DNA of 64,000 nucleotides, from positions 95,729-159,728 of the forward strand of contig NZ_JOJL01000050.1 of NCBI RefSeq assembly GCF_000721705.1, read 5' to 3'. This DNA comes from Actinoplanes subtropicus. GTDB taxonomy: Bacteria; Actinomycetota; Actinomycetes; Mycobacteriales; Micromonosporaceae. Every line of letters begins with the position of its first letter. Position 1 is the first letter of the stretch. This document shows positions 42,960-50,925 of the stretch, piece after piece. The position numbers were made by a program, and so were the translations under genes. The notes below the pieces were generated by a model, which did no database searches, was not told the DNA's origin, and saw only the letters and a list, made by a program, of their open reading frames with translations.

Positions 42960-43376
42960 TTGATAGTCGGGATCGATCCGGACCCGCTCGGGACCCGGGG
43001 GCGGGTAGTGCTGGACAAGCCGCTCGCCTCGGGGGAACACGCGATCGCGCTGTACAACTCGACGGACCGGCTCGCGACCGGTGGCGAGCACCGGACTGCC
43101 GCCGGCCTCGGCCTATCGGCTGGGGGATGTGTGGACGGGCGGGGTGACGCAGGCCCGGGACACGATCGAGGGGGCGGTTCCGGCGCACGGGACGGTCGTC
43201 TACAAGGTACGGCCGGCCGGTGACCCGCGGGCGATCGCTCCCGCGGTGACGGTGGGCGGGAGCACGGGCATGGTGGTCCCGGTGACCGGGATTCCGCGGA
43301 CCAGCACCGTGGTGAATCGCCGGGCCGGCGCGCTGACCGACGTCGGGGTGACACCATCCGCGCCGAGTAAGTCTCA
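42960..43376 (+). pseudogene. Decayed GH27-like alpha-galactosidase, C-terminal part
   Basis: VGIDPDPLGTRGRVVLDKPLASGEHAIALYNSTDRLATG (written in two halves, bases about 42963-43080) carries the VDxDPLGxxG hallmark of GH27 alpha-galactosidases. After a frameshift the homology resumes in another frame (TGLPPASAYRLGDVWTGGV, then AVPAHGTVVYKVRPAGDPR, bases about 43087-43240) and ends in a fragment of the NEW3-type domain. The catalytic N-terminal domain is absent. The remnant is divergent from the intact mannanase, consistent with a former galactomannan-degrading pair. Confidence 0.75.
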
Positions 43377-43460
43377 GTCGGCGGATGGGTCGGGCATAGC
43401 CTGCCGACAGCTGACTCCCGCACCTTTTCGAGAAGCAACTGATCTCGGGAAGGACGAAAG

Positions 43461-43991
43461 ATGACCACTGATCAGGTCGCACCCCGGCAGCACGGCGAGC
43501 CGTCGTACGGCGCCCCCTACGGCCAGCCCACGTCGTTGCCGGAGCCGGTCACGGCCCCCATCTCCGGGGAATGGGCCCCGCCCACGGACCCGTGGGCGGG
43601 GACGCCGAGCGGCGGGGTATCCCCGGCGGCCCCGGCCGCCGAGGGCAAGTGGACCGCCAAGAAGGTGATCGCGGCGGTGGCGCTGACCGCGGCGCTGGCC
43701 GGCGGGGCCGGGTTCGGGATCGGGATGGCGGTGGAGAGCGGAAGCAGCAGCTCGACCCAGCAGGGCCCGGGCGGCGGGATGCCGGGCGGCGGCAACGGCG
43801 GCCCCGGCGGCGGCTTCGGCAACCAGCAGGGCGGCACCGGCACTACTCAGCAGGGCGGCACTGGCACCGGCACCACCCAGCAGGGCGGGACGGGCACCAC
43901 CCAGAACGGGACCGGCACCGGCACCACCCAGCAGCAACAGGCCGGGACGATACCGCAGGGCACCACCCAGAACGGCTCGTCGACGACGTGA
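43461..43991 (+). CDS. Single-pass membrane protein with Gly/Gln/Thr-rich tail
   Basis: 176 residues. A cytoplasmic Pro-rich N-terminus, one transmembrane helix (WTAKKVIAAVALTAALAGGAGFGIGMAVE at about 64-92), and a flexible extracellular tail of GGTGTTQQ-like repeats. GGGAAGGACGAAAG precedes the ATG. No catalytic domain; likely a surface or wall-associated protein. Confidence 0.72.
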   Translation: MTTDQVAPRQHGEPSYGAPYGQPTSLPEPVTAPISGEWAPPTDPWAGTPSGGVSPAAPAAEGKWTAKKVIAAVALTAALAGGAGFGIGMAVESGSSSSTQQGPGGGMPGGGNGGPGGGFGNQQGGTGTTQQGGTGTGTTQQGGTGTTQNGTGTGTTQQQQAGTIPQGTTQNGSSTT

Positions 43992-43994
43992 CCG

Positions 43995-44582
43995 TCACGC
44001 CCTGAGCAGCGCCACCAGGAAATCCGACCCAGGGGTGAACGGGCGGAGATCCCAGGTGCTCAGCAGCAGGTCGGGGCGGAGGCCGGCGGCCGCGGCATCG
44101 GCGAGGAAGGCATCGAACTCGTACCCACGATCGGCGCCGAAGCCGACCGCGAGCCGCCCGCCCTCCCGCAGGCGACCACCCAGCCGGCGCAGGATCTCCA
44201 CCCGCGTGCCGGGCGCCACGAAGGTCATCACATTGCCGGCGCACACCACCACATCGAACTCGCCCGGCACGTCCCATTCGGCGAGATCGCCGACTAGCCA
44301 CTCGCCCTTGGGATGCTCCTCCCGTGCGACGGCGATCAGCTCCGGATCGAGATCGACCCCGACCACCTCGTGCCCCGCGTCGACGAGAAACCCACCGACC
44401 CGCCCGGTGCCGCACCCGGCATCGAGAATCCGCGACCCACGCCCCACCATGGCGTCGACCATCCGGGCCTCGCCCCCGAGGTCCATGCCGCCGGCCGCCA
44501 GATCCCGGAACCGCTGGATGTACCGCCGCGAATGCTCCGGGTTCTCGGCGACCATCCGCCGCCAGAGATTCTCGTCGGTCAC
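43995..44582 (-). CDS. Class I SAM-dependent methyltransferase
   Basis: 195 residues from GTG with AGGAGAAGCGCG upstream. SRILDAGCGTGRVGGFLVDAGHEVVGVDLDPELIAVAREEHP contains motif I and the acidic loop for S-adenosylmethionine; CAGNVMTFVAPGTRVEILRRLGGRLREGGRLAVGFG follows. Small-molecule methylation is likely; substrate not determined. Confidence 0.88.
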   Translation of the reverse strand: MTDENLWRRMVAENPEHSRRYIQRFRDLAAGGMDLGGEARMVDAMVGRGSRILDAGCGTGRVGGFLVDAGHEVVGVDLDPELIAVAREEHPKGEWLVGDLAEWDVPGEFDVVVCAGNVMTFVAPGTRVEILRRLGGRLREGGRLAVGFGADRGYEFDAFLADAAAAGLRPDLLLSTWDLRPFTPGSDFLVALLRA

Positions 44583-44633
44583 CGCGCTTCTCCTCTGGTT
44601 CGTTCACGTCGTACACGGTCGTTCACGGGAAAC

Positions 44634-44672
44634 GGGAAACGGCCGCCCCCGAGCCGGGAGCGGCCGTTTCCC
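44634..44672 (-). terminator. Terminator hairpin after the YtxH-like gene
   Basis: GGGAAACGGCCGC (44634-44646) pairs perfectly with GCGGCCGTTTCCC (44660-44672), 9 bp beyond the stop of the minus-strand small membrane-protein gene and before the methyltransferase start. Confidence 0.8.
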
Positions 44673-44681
44673 ATCTTGCCC

Positions 44682-44972
44682 TCAGACCGTGCCGGAGCCT
44701 TTGTTGTTCGAGCCGGCCAGCGAGTCGGCCGGGGTGGAGTTCGTGGTGGCCTGCAGCTTCTCGCCCAGCTTGGAGGACTGCAGCTTGTCCTTGCCCTCCG
44801 AGTAGAGCTTGGTGGCCTGCGCCTGGGCGACGCCGGCCGCTTCCTGCACCGACGGGCTCTCCCACAGCTTCTTGGCGCTGTCCCGAATCTCCTCGTACTT
44901 CTCCCGGCCGGCGCGGCTGCCCAGGACGAAGCCCGCCGCGAGGCCGGTGAGGAACATCAGCTTTCCGCGCAT
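44682..44972 (-). CDS. YtxH-domain protein
   Basis: 96 residues. MRGKLMFLTGLAAGFVLGSRAGREKYEEIRDSAKKLWESP is the YtxH-type start: a short N-terminal membrane helix with a GSRAGR motif, followed by a polar helical region. The family is common in actinobacteria and linked to stress, without known biochemistry. GAAGGAGCC precedes the ATG. Confidence 0.85.
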   Translation of the reverse strand: MRGKLMFLTGLAAGFVLGSRAGREKYEEIRDSAKKLWESPSVQEAAGVAQAQATKLYSEGKDKLQSSKLGEKLQATTNSTPADSLAGSNNKGSGTV

Positions 44973-45155
44973 GGTGGCGGCTCCTTCCGATAGTGACGCG
45001 CGTGCGTCTCTGCGGTGCCATACCCATCCTGCCCGTTTGGTACTCCTGGACCAGGTGTTTCACCCCGCTGCGGCGCGCCGGGTATCCCCTTCGCGCCGGG
45101 GGCCGGGGGTCATGTACTCTGTTCTCCGGCACCGGGCAAGACGGGTGCTGCACGA

Positions 45156-45228
45156 TCCCCGATAGCTCAATTGGCAGAGCAGCCGGCTGTTAACCGGCAG
45201 GTTATAGGTTCGAGTCCTATTCGGGGAG
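45156..45228 (+). tRNA. tRNA-Asn (GTT)
   Basis: 73 nt cloverleaf: acceptor TCCCCGA/TCGGGGA, D-arm GCTC-AATTGGCA-GAGC, anticodon arm GCCGG-CTGTTAA-CCGGC with anticodon GTT, T-arm AGGTTCGAGTCCT, discriminator G. CCA is not encoded. Confidence 0.97.
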
Positions 45229-45291
45229 CTTCTTACCAGGGGTCCTCTTCGTCGCCGACCAGCATAGCCGGTCCGCAACCCCCTCTTATGG

Positions 45292-48200
45292 TCATCTCTT
45301 GTCGCCGGAGCGCGTCCAGGTGACGGTGATGGGTGCCGATCGCTGGATCGGGCGGCCGGCGCGGTCGAAGGCGACCAGCAGGTAGGTCCAGGCGCCCACC
45401 GAGTGCGACACGGTCGCCGTGCAGGATGCGATGGTCTTGCCGCACGAAATGACGGTGAGCTTGCGGTCCCGGTAGGTCGTGATCTTCAGGGTGGTGCCGG
45501 ACGGCCACAAGCCGGTGGCGTGGCCGGTGAGGGTGACCTTCTGACCGGACTTCGGATGGGTGGTGCCGGCGGTCAGGCTCAGGGCTCGGCCGGTGACGAC
45601 GAGGGTTGCCGTGCCGCTCGACGACGCGTACGGCAAGGCGGCGATGTAGCTGGCGGTCAGATGATGGGTGCCCGCCGACAGGCCGGGTACGGTCAGCGTC
45701 GCCGTGCCGCCGCTGGTCAGCGTCTTGCGGCCGAGCAGGACCCCGTCGCCGGTGAAGGTCACCGATCCGCGCGGCACGCCGGCCGGCGACGTGACCCGGG
45801 CCAGCAGGGTGACCGGCGTCTTCTCCCGGGCCGGGCTCGGCGACACCGCCAGCGTGGTCGTCGTCCGCGCCGGGCCCACCACCACCCGGGTCACGGCGCT
45901 CCCGGCGGCATAGTTGGCGTCGCCCGCATACGCGGCGGTGATGGTGTGCTCGCCGACGGCCGGTCGGTCGAGGATGATCGCGGCCCGGCCGCCCGCGACG
46001 ATCGGCGCCTGGCCCAGCGCGTGCCCGGATTCGGTGAAGGTGACCGAGCCGGTGGGCGCCGTGCCCCCGCCCGCGCCGCCGACCACGGCCGTGATCGTGA
46101 CCGGATCGCCGTACGCGGGAAGCTTGTCGGCAGTGACCGTGACCGCCGGAGCGGCCTGGCCGATCGTCAGGGCGAGGCTCGCCTGGCTCGGCTGGGTCAC
46201 GCCGTCGCCCGGGTACGCGACCATCAAGGTGTGCGTGCCGACCGGCAGCAGCGGCATGGCGATCGTCGTCGCGCCCGCCGCGTCCAGGCCGGCCCGGGCC
46301 AGTTCGACGCCGTTCTCGCCGACCGTGACAGCCCCGGTCGCCGCCGGGGTGCCCGTCGTCCGGGTCACCTTGGCCGCGATCGCGACCGGGTCGCCGTACC
46401 GGACCGGGTTGGGCGCGGCCGTCGCGGTGATGGCCGAGGGCGAGAGGGCGGGCGTGGTGGGACTCGTGAAGTAGCGGACCGTGTCGGCATCGCTCGCGGT
46501 CGACGTGCCTGCGGGCGTGGTGACCAGCACGTGGGCGAGATCGGCGCCGGCCGGCGCGGTGACGCTCAGTGCGTAGGGCGACAGCACCGTGAAGGTCGCG
46601 GGCTTGCCGCCGACCGCCACCGCGGTGGTCCCGCCCAGGTTGGCGCCGCCGACGGTCAGCACCGACCCGCCGGTGTCCGGCACGGCCGGCGGGCTCACCG
46701 AGCTCACGGACGGCGTGGGTGCCGCCGGCCCGGTGCACGGCAGGGCGATGACCAGCCCGACCTTCGGCGGCGGGATGTCGAACGGTTCGGTGGTCGCGGT
46801 GGCGGACTCCCCCGATGCCGTACGGCACGTGTCCGAGCTCGCGGAGACCCGGTAGGTGCCGGCGACCGCGTCCCAGTGGAAGGCGCCGCCGTCGCCAGTG
46901 GTCTCGGGATTGTCGGTCGGCGAGATCCGGTCGCTGCCGTTCGGGACCGGGTCGAACCCGCCCGACGCGTTCCGGCTCAGCAGCGTGACGGTCGATCCGG
47001 CGACGGGCGTGCCGCGACTGTCCACCACCGTCCCGCTCGGATCGATCTTCTCGCTGAAACCGTCCACCAGCTCGTCGAGCATCTTGTTCAGCAGGATCGC
47101 GATGGTCACGGCACAGAGCACCGGAATGATCGCCTCGGGACCGAGCGCCAGTTCCGGCAGCAGCATGGAGGCGTCGATGCCACCGAGTGACCCCTCGAGG
47201 AGCGCCTGCACCATCGTCACCCCGGCCTCGGCGCCTCCCTCTTCGGTGATACCGCCGGTCGTCACCGCTTTGACGGCGTCCGCCGCCATCTTGATGATGG
47301 AGAACCCGCCCTGAGTGTCCTTGATGTCTTTGTAGACGGTCTTGTAGTTGACCGCGGGGCCCTCGGCGACGCCGCCGTCCGAGGTCACCAGGACCCGGCT
47401 CGTGGCGAACTCGCTCTCCGGGAGCGTGACGTCGATCCGGGTCTCCGAGACGTAGCTGACCTTGGGCGCCGGGGTGTCGCCCACGATCACCTGCGTGGTC
47501 GGGGTGAATCCGGTGCCGGTCACGCTCACCACGTCGCCGGCCTTGTCGCCGGGCGTGATCGCGGTGACGTGCGAATAGTGGAAGGTGCCGAGCGTACGGC
47601 TGGTCCCGTCGGCGAAGGTGACCACGACCGGGACGTCGCCGGAGCCGGGCGGGCTGGTCAGCGTGTAGACGTGCGGCTGGTTGCGGTGGAACGTGGCGGG
47701 CTTGCCGCCGAAGGTGAAGCCGGTGACCGCGGTGTCCTCGGTGATCGCGACGAACACCGGCGTGCCGCCCGCGCCGTCGCCGCCGGTCGGCGTGAAGGGC
47801 GGCAGGGCGGCACAGTTGATCACCGGGATGACCTTGGCGGTGCCGTGCATGGGCGCCAGCGCCGGAATCAGCGCGAGGTACTTGCCGGAGCCCTTGGGCT
47901 GCTCGCGCAGCGGGAAGAACCGCTGCCGCACCTGGCCGGTGCCGGTGTCGGTGGCCTCGAGGTAGACGAAGCCGGTCCCGTTGGCGCAGCCGGTCAGGCT
48001 CAGCGTCGACGGCTCGCCCCAGAAGACGGTGGGCACGCCGGTCTGGGTGCCCAGGCTGGGGCTGGTCAGCGAGGCACCCGGCGGCAGGGCCGGTACCGGC
48101 AGGGTGAGGTCGGCGGTCCTGTGCGCCTCGTCCGCGCCCACGGTCAGCGGCACGGTCACGGGGGCACCGCCGGAGGCGTCGCCCGAGCTGGGCGGGAACG

Positions 48201-50478
48201 CCGTCAGGCCGTAGCTGCCCGGGCTGATGATCATGCGGTACGCGCCGGCGCCGTCGGTGACCGCGGTGGTGCAGCCCGCCGATTCCCGGCAGGCCTGTAC
48301 CCGGCTGCCGGCCGCCCCGTGGCCGCCGTAGCTGACGGTGCCTTCCAGGACCGCGCCGCTCGCCCCGGCCAATGCCCGGCCGTAGTGCTCGGCGATCCGG
48401 TCGGCCGGCAGCGCCGCCGGGTAGACGGAGACGTCGTCGATCGCACCGCTGTAGGTCGTCCGCAGCGGGGCGACCGCGCCGGTCAGCGTCACGCCGGTGC
48501 TCGTGCCGGCCACGTGCCCGTCGACGTAGAAGACGACCGTCCGGGTCGTCGTGTCATAGGTGTACGCGACCTGGTGCCAGGCGCCGTCGGTGAGCGCGGC
48601 CAACTGGTTCGGCGCCTCGGCCTTGTTGCCGGTGCTGTCCGACAGCCGCAGCGCCGCCCCGCCCACGCAACCGTTGTCGGCGTACAGCGAAAGGCCGTTG
48701 ACCTTGAGGTAGGTCGCCGCGCCGCAGATGGTGCCGGCCAGCGTGCCCTTGACCCACAGCTCCACGGTCTGCGATTCGGTCGCGGCCGGCAGGCCCGCGG
48801 GCGAGGCGGCGAGTCCGTCGCCGGCCGGGCCGCCCTGCAGCCCCTGGTCACTGCCCGTCGCGCCCTGGACCGAGGTGGCCGCGGTCGCCCGGGAGCCGTT
48901 GAGACACTTGCCCGACAGGTCGAGCGCGACCCGGGCGCCGGTCGGCTCGTCGAGCGGGTAGTACCGGACCGGCGAGTCGGCGGCCACGGCGCCGGCATAT
49001 CCGGTGGCGGGCGGCGTGGCGCAGGCCGGGCCGGCGTTCAGCGCGGCGGTGAAGTGGGCCGCGATCCGCGCGGCGGGCAGCGCCGCCGGGTAGACGGCGA
49101 CGTCGTCGACGGTCCCGCCGTAGGTGGTCTCCAGCGGGGCGGCCGTGCCGGCCAGCGAGACGCCGGTGGTGGCGCCGGCCGCCACGCCGTCGACGTAGAA
49201 GGTCACGGTGCGCGTGGTGGCGTCGTATTCGTACGCGATCTGATGCCACGAATTGTCGGTGAGCGTGGCGAGTTGGTCCGGCACGGCCGCCTGGTTGCCG
49301 TTGGCGTCGGCCAGCCGTAGCGCCCCACTGCCGACGCAGCCGTTGTCCGCGAACAGGGCAAGCCCGTCAATCTTGAGGTACGACGCGGAGCCGCAGGTCG
49401 TGCCGATCAGGTCGCCCTTGACCCACAGTTCGACGGTCTGCGACTCGGCCGGGGTCGGCAGTCCGGCCGAGGACGCCTCGAGGCCGTTGCCGGCCGCGTC
49501 GCCGCGCAGCGCCTGGTCGCCGGCGACGAACGGGCCGGTCGTGGTGACCGCGGCGGTGGCGCGCGACCCGTTGAAGCAATTGCCCGAGGCGTCCAGCGCG
49601 ACCCGGCCGCCGTTCGGCTCGTCCAGCGCGTACAGCCGGGCCGGCGTGTCGGCCAGCACGCTCTGCTCGTACGCCGAGGACGGGGTGGCCGCGCAGGAAC
49701 CGCCACCGGCCAGGGCGGCGGAGAAGTGCGCGGCGAGACGGGCCGGGCTCAGCGCCGAGGGGTAGACGGCGAGTTCGTCGAGGCCGCCGCCGAAGGTGGT
49801 GCGCAGCGGCGCCGCCGCGCCGGAGAGCGTGACGCCCGCGGTGGTGCTGACCGCCACGCCGTCGACGTAGAGGACGACCTTGCCGGCGGCCGCGTCGTAC
49901 GAGAAGGCGATCTGATGCCAGGCGCCGTCGCTGAGGCCGGCCAGTCGGTTCGGCGCCTCGGCCCGGTTGCCGGTCGCGTCGGACAGGCGCAGGGCCGCCC
50001 CGCCGACGCAGCCGTTGTCGGCGTAGAACGAGAGTCCGTTGACCGTGAGGTACCGGGCCGAGCCGCAGCCGGAGAGGTCCGATGGCTGGCCCTGGACCCA
50101 CAATTCCACGGTTTGCGACTCGGCCGCCCCGGGGAGCCCGTCCGCGGGCAACGTGACCGCGGGGATCGTGGGCCCCGTGCGCACCGCGCCGTCGGTCTCG
50201 CCGGCCAACGCGCCGGCGGGCAGGTGCGTCACGTCGGCGGCGATCGTCCCGTCGTGGCCGTGGCCCGAGGAGTCCGCGGCCGTGCCGCCGGCGTCGTCGA
50301 GACGCAGGTAGGCGGCCGGCTTGTCGGCTTCGACGACCGAGGCGTAGGTCGCCGTGGCGGCCTCCGCGTGCATGGTGGCGACCGCGACCGTGGCGATGGT
50401 GACGACCGGCACGACGGCGGCGGCGATCAACCGCCGCCACGCCTGGCGGCCTCGGACGGACCCGTGGCGGGGATGCAT
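45292..50478 (-). CDS. Giant secreted multi-domain surface protein (LamG, TIG, Ig-like)
   Basis: 1728 residues from ATG at 50478 with GAGAGGACATCG upstream. A long basic signal peptide (MHPRHGSVRGRQAWRRLIAAAV to about residue 40) is followed by three LamG/concanavalin-like modules (about 45-255, 261-480, 487-703), a carboxypeptidase-regulatory-like segment (GTVSYGGHGAAGSRVQACRE), TIG/IPT-type domains at about 963-1050 and 1253-1336, a short hydrophobic stretch near 1116 (AIIPVLCAVTIAILLNKML), and at least three bacterial Ig-like repeats at about 1341-1629. No sortase motif or obvious catalytic residues are seen. The modules suggest adhesion or extracellular carbohydrate binding. Confidence 0.85.
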   Translation of the reverse strand: MHPRHGSVRGRQAWRRLIAAAVVPVVTIATVAVATMHAEAATATYASVVEADKPAAYLRLDDAGGTAADSSGHGHDGTIAADVTHLPAGALAGETDGAVRTGPTIPAVTLPADGLPGAAESQTVELWVQGQPSDLSGCGSARYLTVNGLSFYADNGCVGGAALRLSDATGNRAEAPNRLAGLSDGAWHQIAFSYDAAAGKVVLYVDGVAVSTTAGVTLSGAAAPLRTTFGGGLDELAVYPSALSPARLAAHFSAALAGGGSCAATPSSAYEQSVLADTPARLYALDEPNGGRVALDASGNCFNGSRATAAVTTTGPFVAGDQALRGDAAGNGLEASSAGLPTPAESQTVELWVKGDLIGTTCGSASYLKIDGLALFADNGCVGSGALRLADANGNQAAVPDQLATLTDNSWHQIAYEYDATTRTVTFYVDGVAAGATTGVSLAGTAAPLETTYGGTVDDVAVYPAALPAARIAAHFTAALNAGPACATPPATGYAGAVAADSPVRYYPLDEPTGARVALDLSGKCLNGSRATAATSVQGATGSDQGLQGGPAGDGLAASPAGLPAATESQTVELWVKGTLAGTICGAATYLKVNGLSLYADNGCVGGAALRLSDSTGNKAEAPNQLAALTDGAWHQVAYTYDTTTRTVVFYVDGHVAGTSTGVTLTGAVAPLRTTYSGAIDDVSVYPAALPADRIAEHYGRALAGASGAVLEGTVSYGGHGAAGSRVQACRESAGCTTAVTDGAGAYRMIISPGSYGLTAFPPSSGDASGGAPVTVPLTVGADEAHRTADLTLPVPALPPGASLTSPSLGTQTGVPTVFWGEPSTLSLTGCANGTGFVYLEATDTGTGQVRQRFFPLREQPKGSGKYLALIPALAPMHGTAKVIPVINCAALPPFTPTGGDGAGGTPVFVAITEDTAVTGFTFGGKPATFHRNQPHVYTLTSPPGSGDVPVVVTFADGTSRTLGTFHYSHVTAITPGDKAGDVVSVTGTGFTPTTQVIVGDTPAPKVSYVSETRIDVTLPESEFATSRVLVTSDGGVAEGPAVNYKTVYKDIKDTQGGFSIIKMAADAVKAVTTGGITEEGGAEAGVTMVQALLEGSLGGIDASMLLPELALGPEAIIPVLCAVTIAILLNKMLDELVDGFSEKIDPSGTVVDSRGTPVAGSTVTLLSRNASGGFDPVPNGSDRISPTDNPETTGDGGAFHWDAVAGTYRVSASSDTCRTASGESATATTEPFDIPPPKVGLVIALPCTGPAAPTPSVSSVSPPAVPDTGGSVLTVGGANLGGTTAVAVGGKPATFTVLSPYALSVTAPAGADLAHVLVTTPAGTSTASDADTVRYFTSPTTPALSPSAITATAAPNPVRYGDPVAIAAKVTRTTGTPAATGAVTVGENGVELARAGLDAAGATTIAMPLLPVGTHTLMVAYPGDGVTQPSQASLALTIGQAAPAVTVTADKLPAYGDPVTITAVVGGAGGGTAPTGSVTFTESGHALGQAPIVAGGRAAIILDRPAVGEHTITAAYAGDANYAAGSAVTRVVVGPARTTTTLAVSPSPAREKTPVTLLARVTSPAGVPRGSVTFTGDGVLLGRKTLTSGGTATLTVPGLSAGTHHLTASYIAALPYASSSGTATLVVTGRALSLTAGTTHPKSGQKVTLTGHATGLWPSGTTLKITTYRDRKLTVISCGKTIASCTATVSHSVGAWTYLLVAFDRAGRPIQRSAPITVTWTRSGDKR
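48370..50345 (-). repeat. Three LamG-encoding DNA repeats of about 650 bp
   Basis: Each copy contains the same order of segments: QTVELWVKG, a Cys-Gly-x-A(R/S/T)YLK, NGCVG, ALRLSDATGN-type, WHQIAYxYD and a C-terminal VYPAALPAxRIAxH. Copy boundaries are roughly 49700-50345, 49040-49700 and 48370-49020. Sequence identity differs between copies, with copies 2 and 3 closest. Confidence 0.75.
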
Positions 50479-50668
50479 CGATGTCCTCTCGCAGACCTCG
50501 CGGCGTCGGGCGCCGTCCCCGTCATCCTCGGCAGGACCGCGACCCGCGGGCATCGGCCGAGGTGCTCGACGCAACGCTCTGACCAGGGGCCTTGCGCCGA
50601 TCGTTCAGCCGGGCGGACCGGCCGCCCGGCTACTTGCCTCCGGCGAGGTAGTTGTCTAAGGCAACCGA

Positions 50669-50925
50669 TGACGCCGGTGAGCTGCCCGGCGAGGCCGGGT
50701 GCGATCGCGCTGCACGTGCTCAGCCGCAGCGACTGCCTGATGACCGCCCCCGAAGCCATGTGCCGCCCGCCGATCGACGCCTTCGGCCTCACCACCGAGC
50801 CGCTGCCGCTCCCGGTCGAGCGGCCGCCGATCGTCTGCACCTGGCACCAGCGGTACGACGCCGACCCGCCGCACTCCTGGCTGCGCGCGCAGGTCCGAGC
50901 CGCCCTCGAGAACGTGACGAACTAA
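50669..50925 (+). pseudogene. LysR-type regulator, C-terminal remnant
   Basis: The 85 residues after the ATG (ALHVLSRSDCLMTAPEAM, then LPVERPPIVCTWHQRYDADPPHSWLRAQVRAAL) match the end of the LysR substrate-binding domain, but the helix-turn-helix and most of the sensor domain are missing. No strong ribosome site is present. It converges with the ABC exporter gene and overlaps its stop by four bases. Confidence 0.65.
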
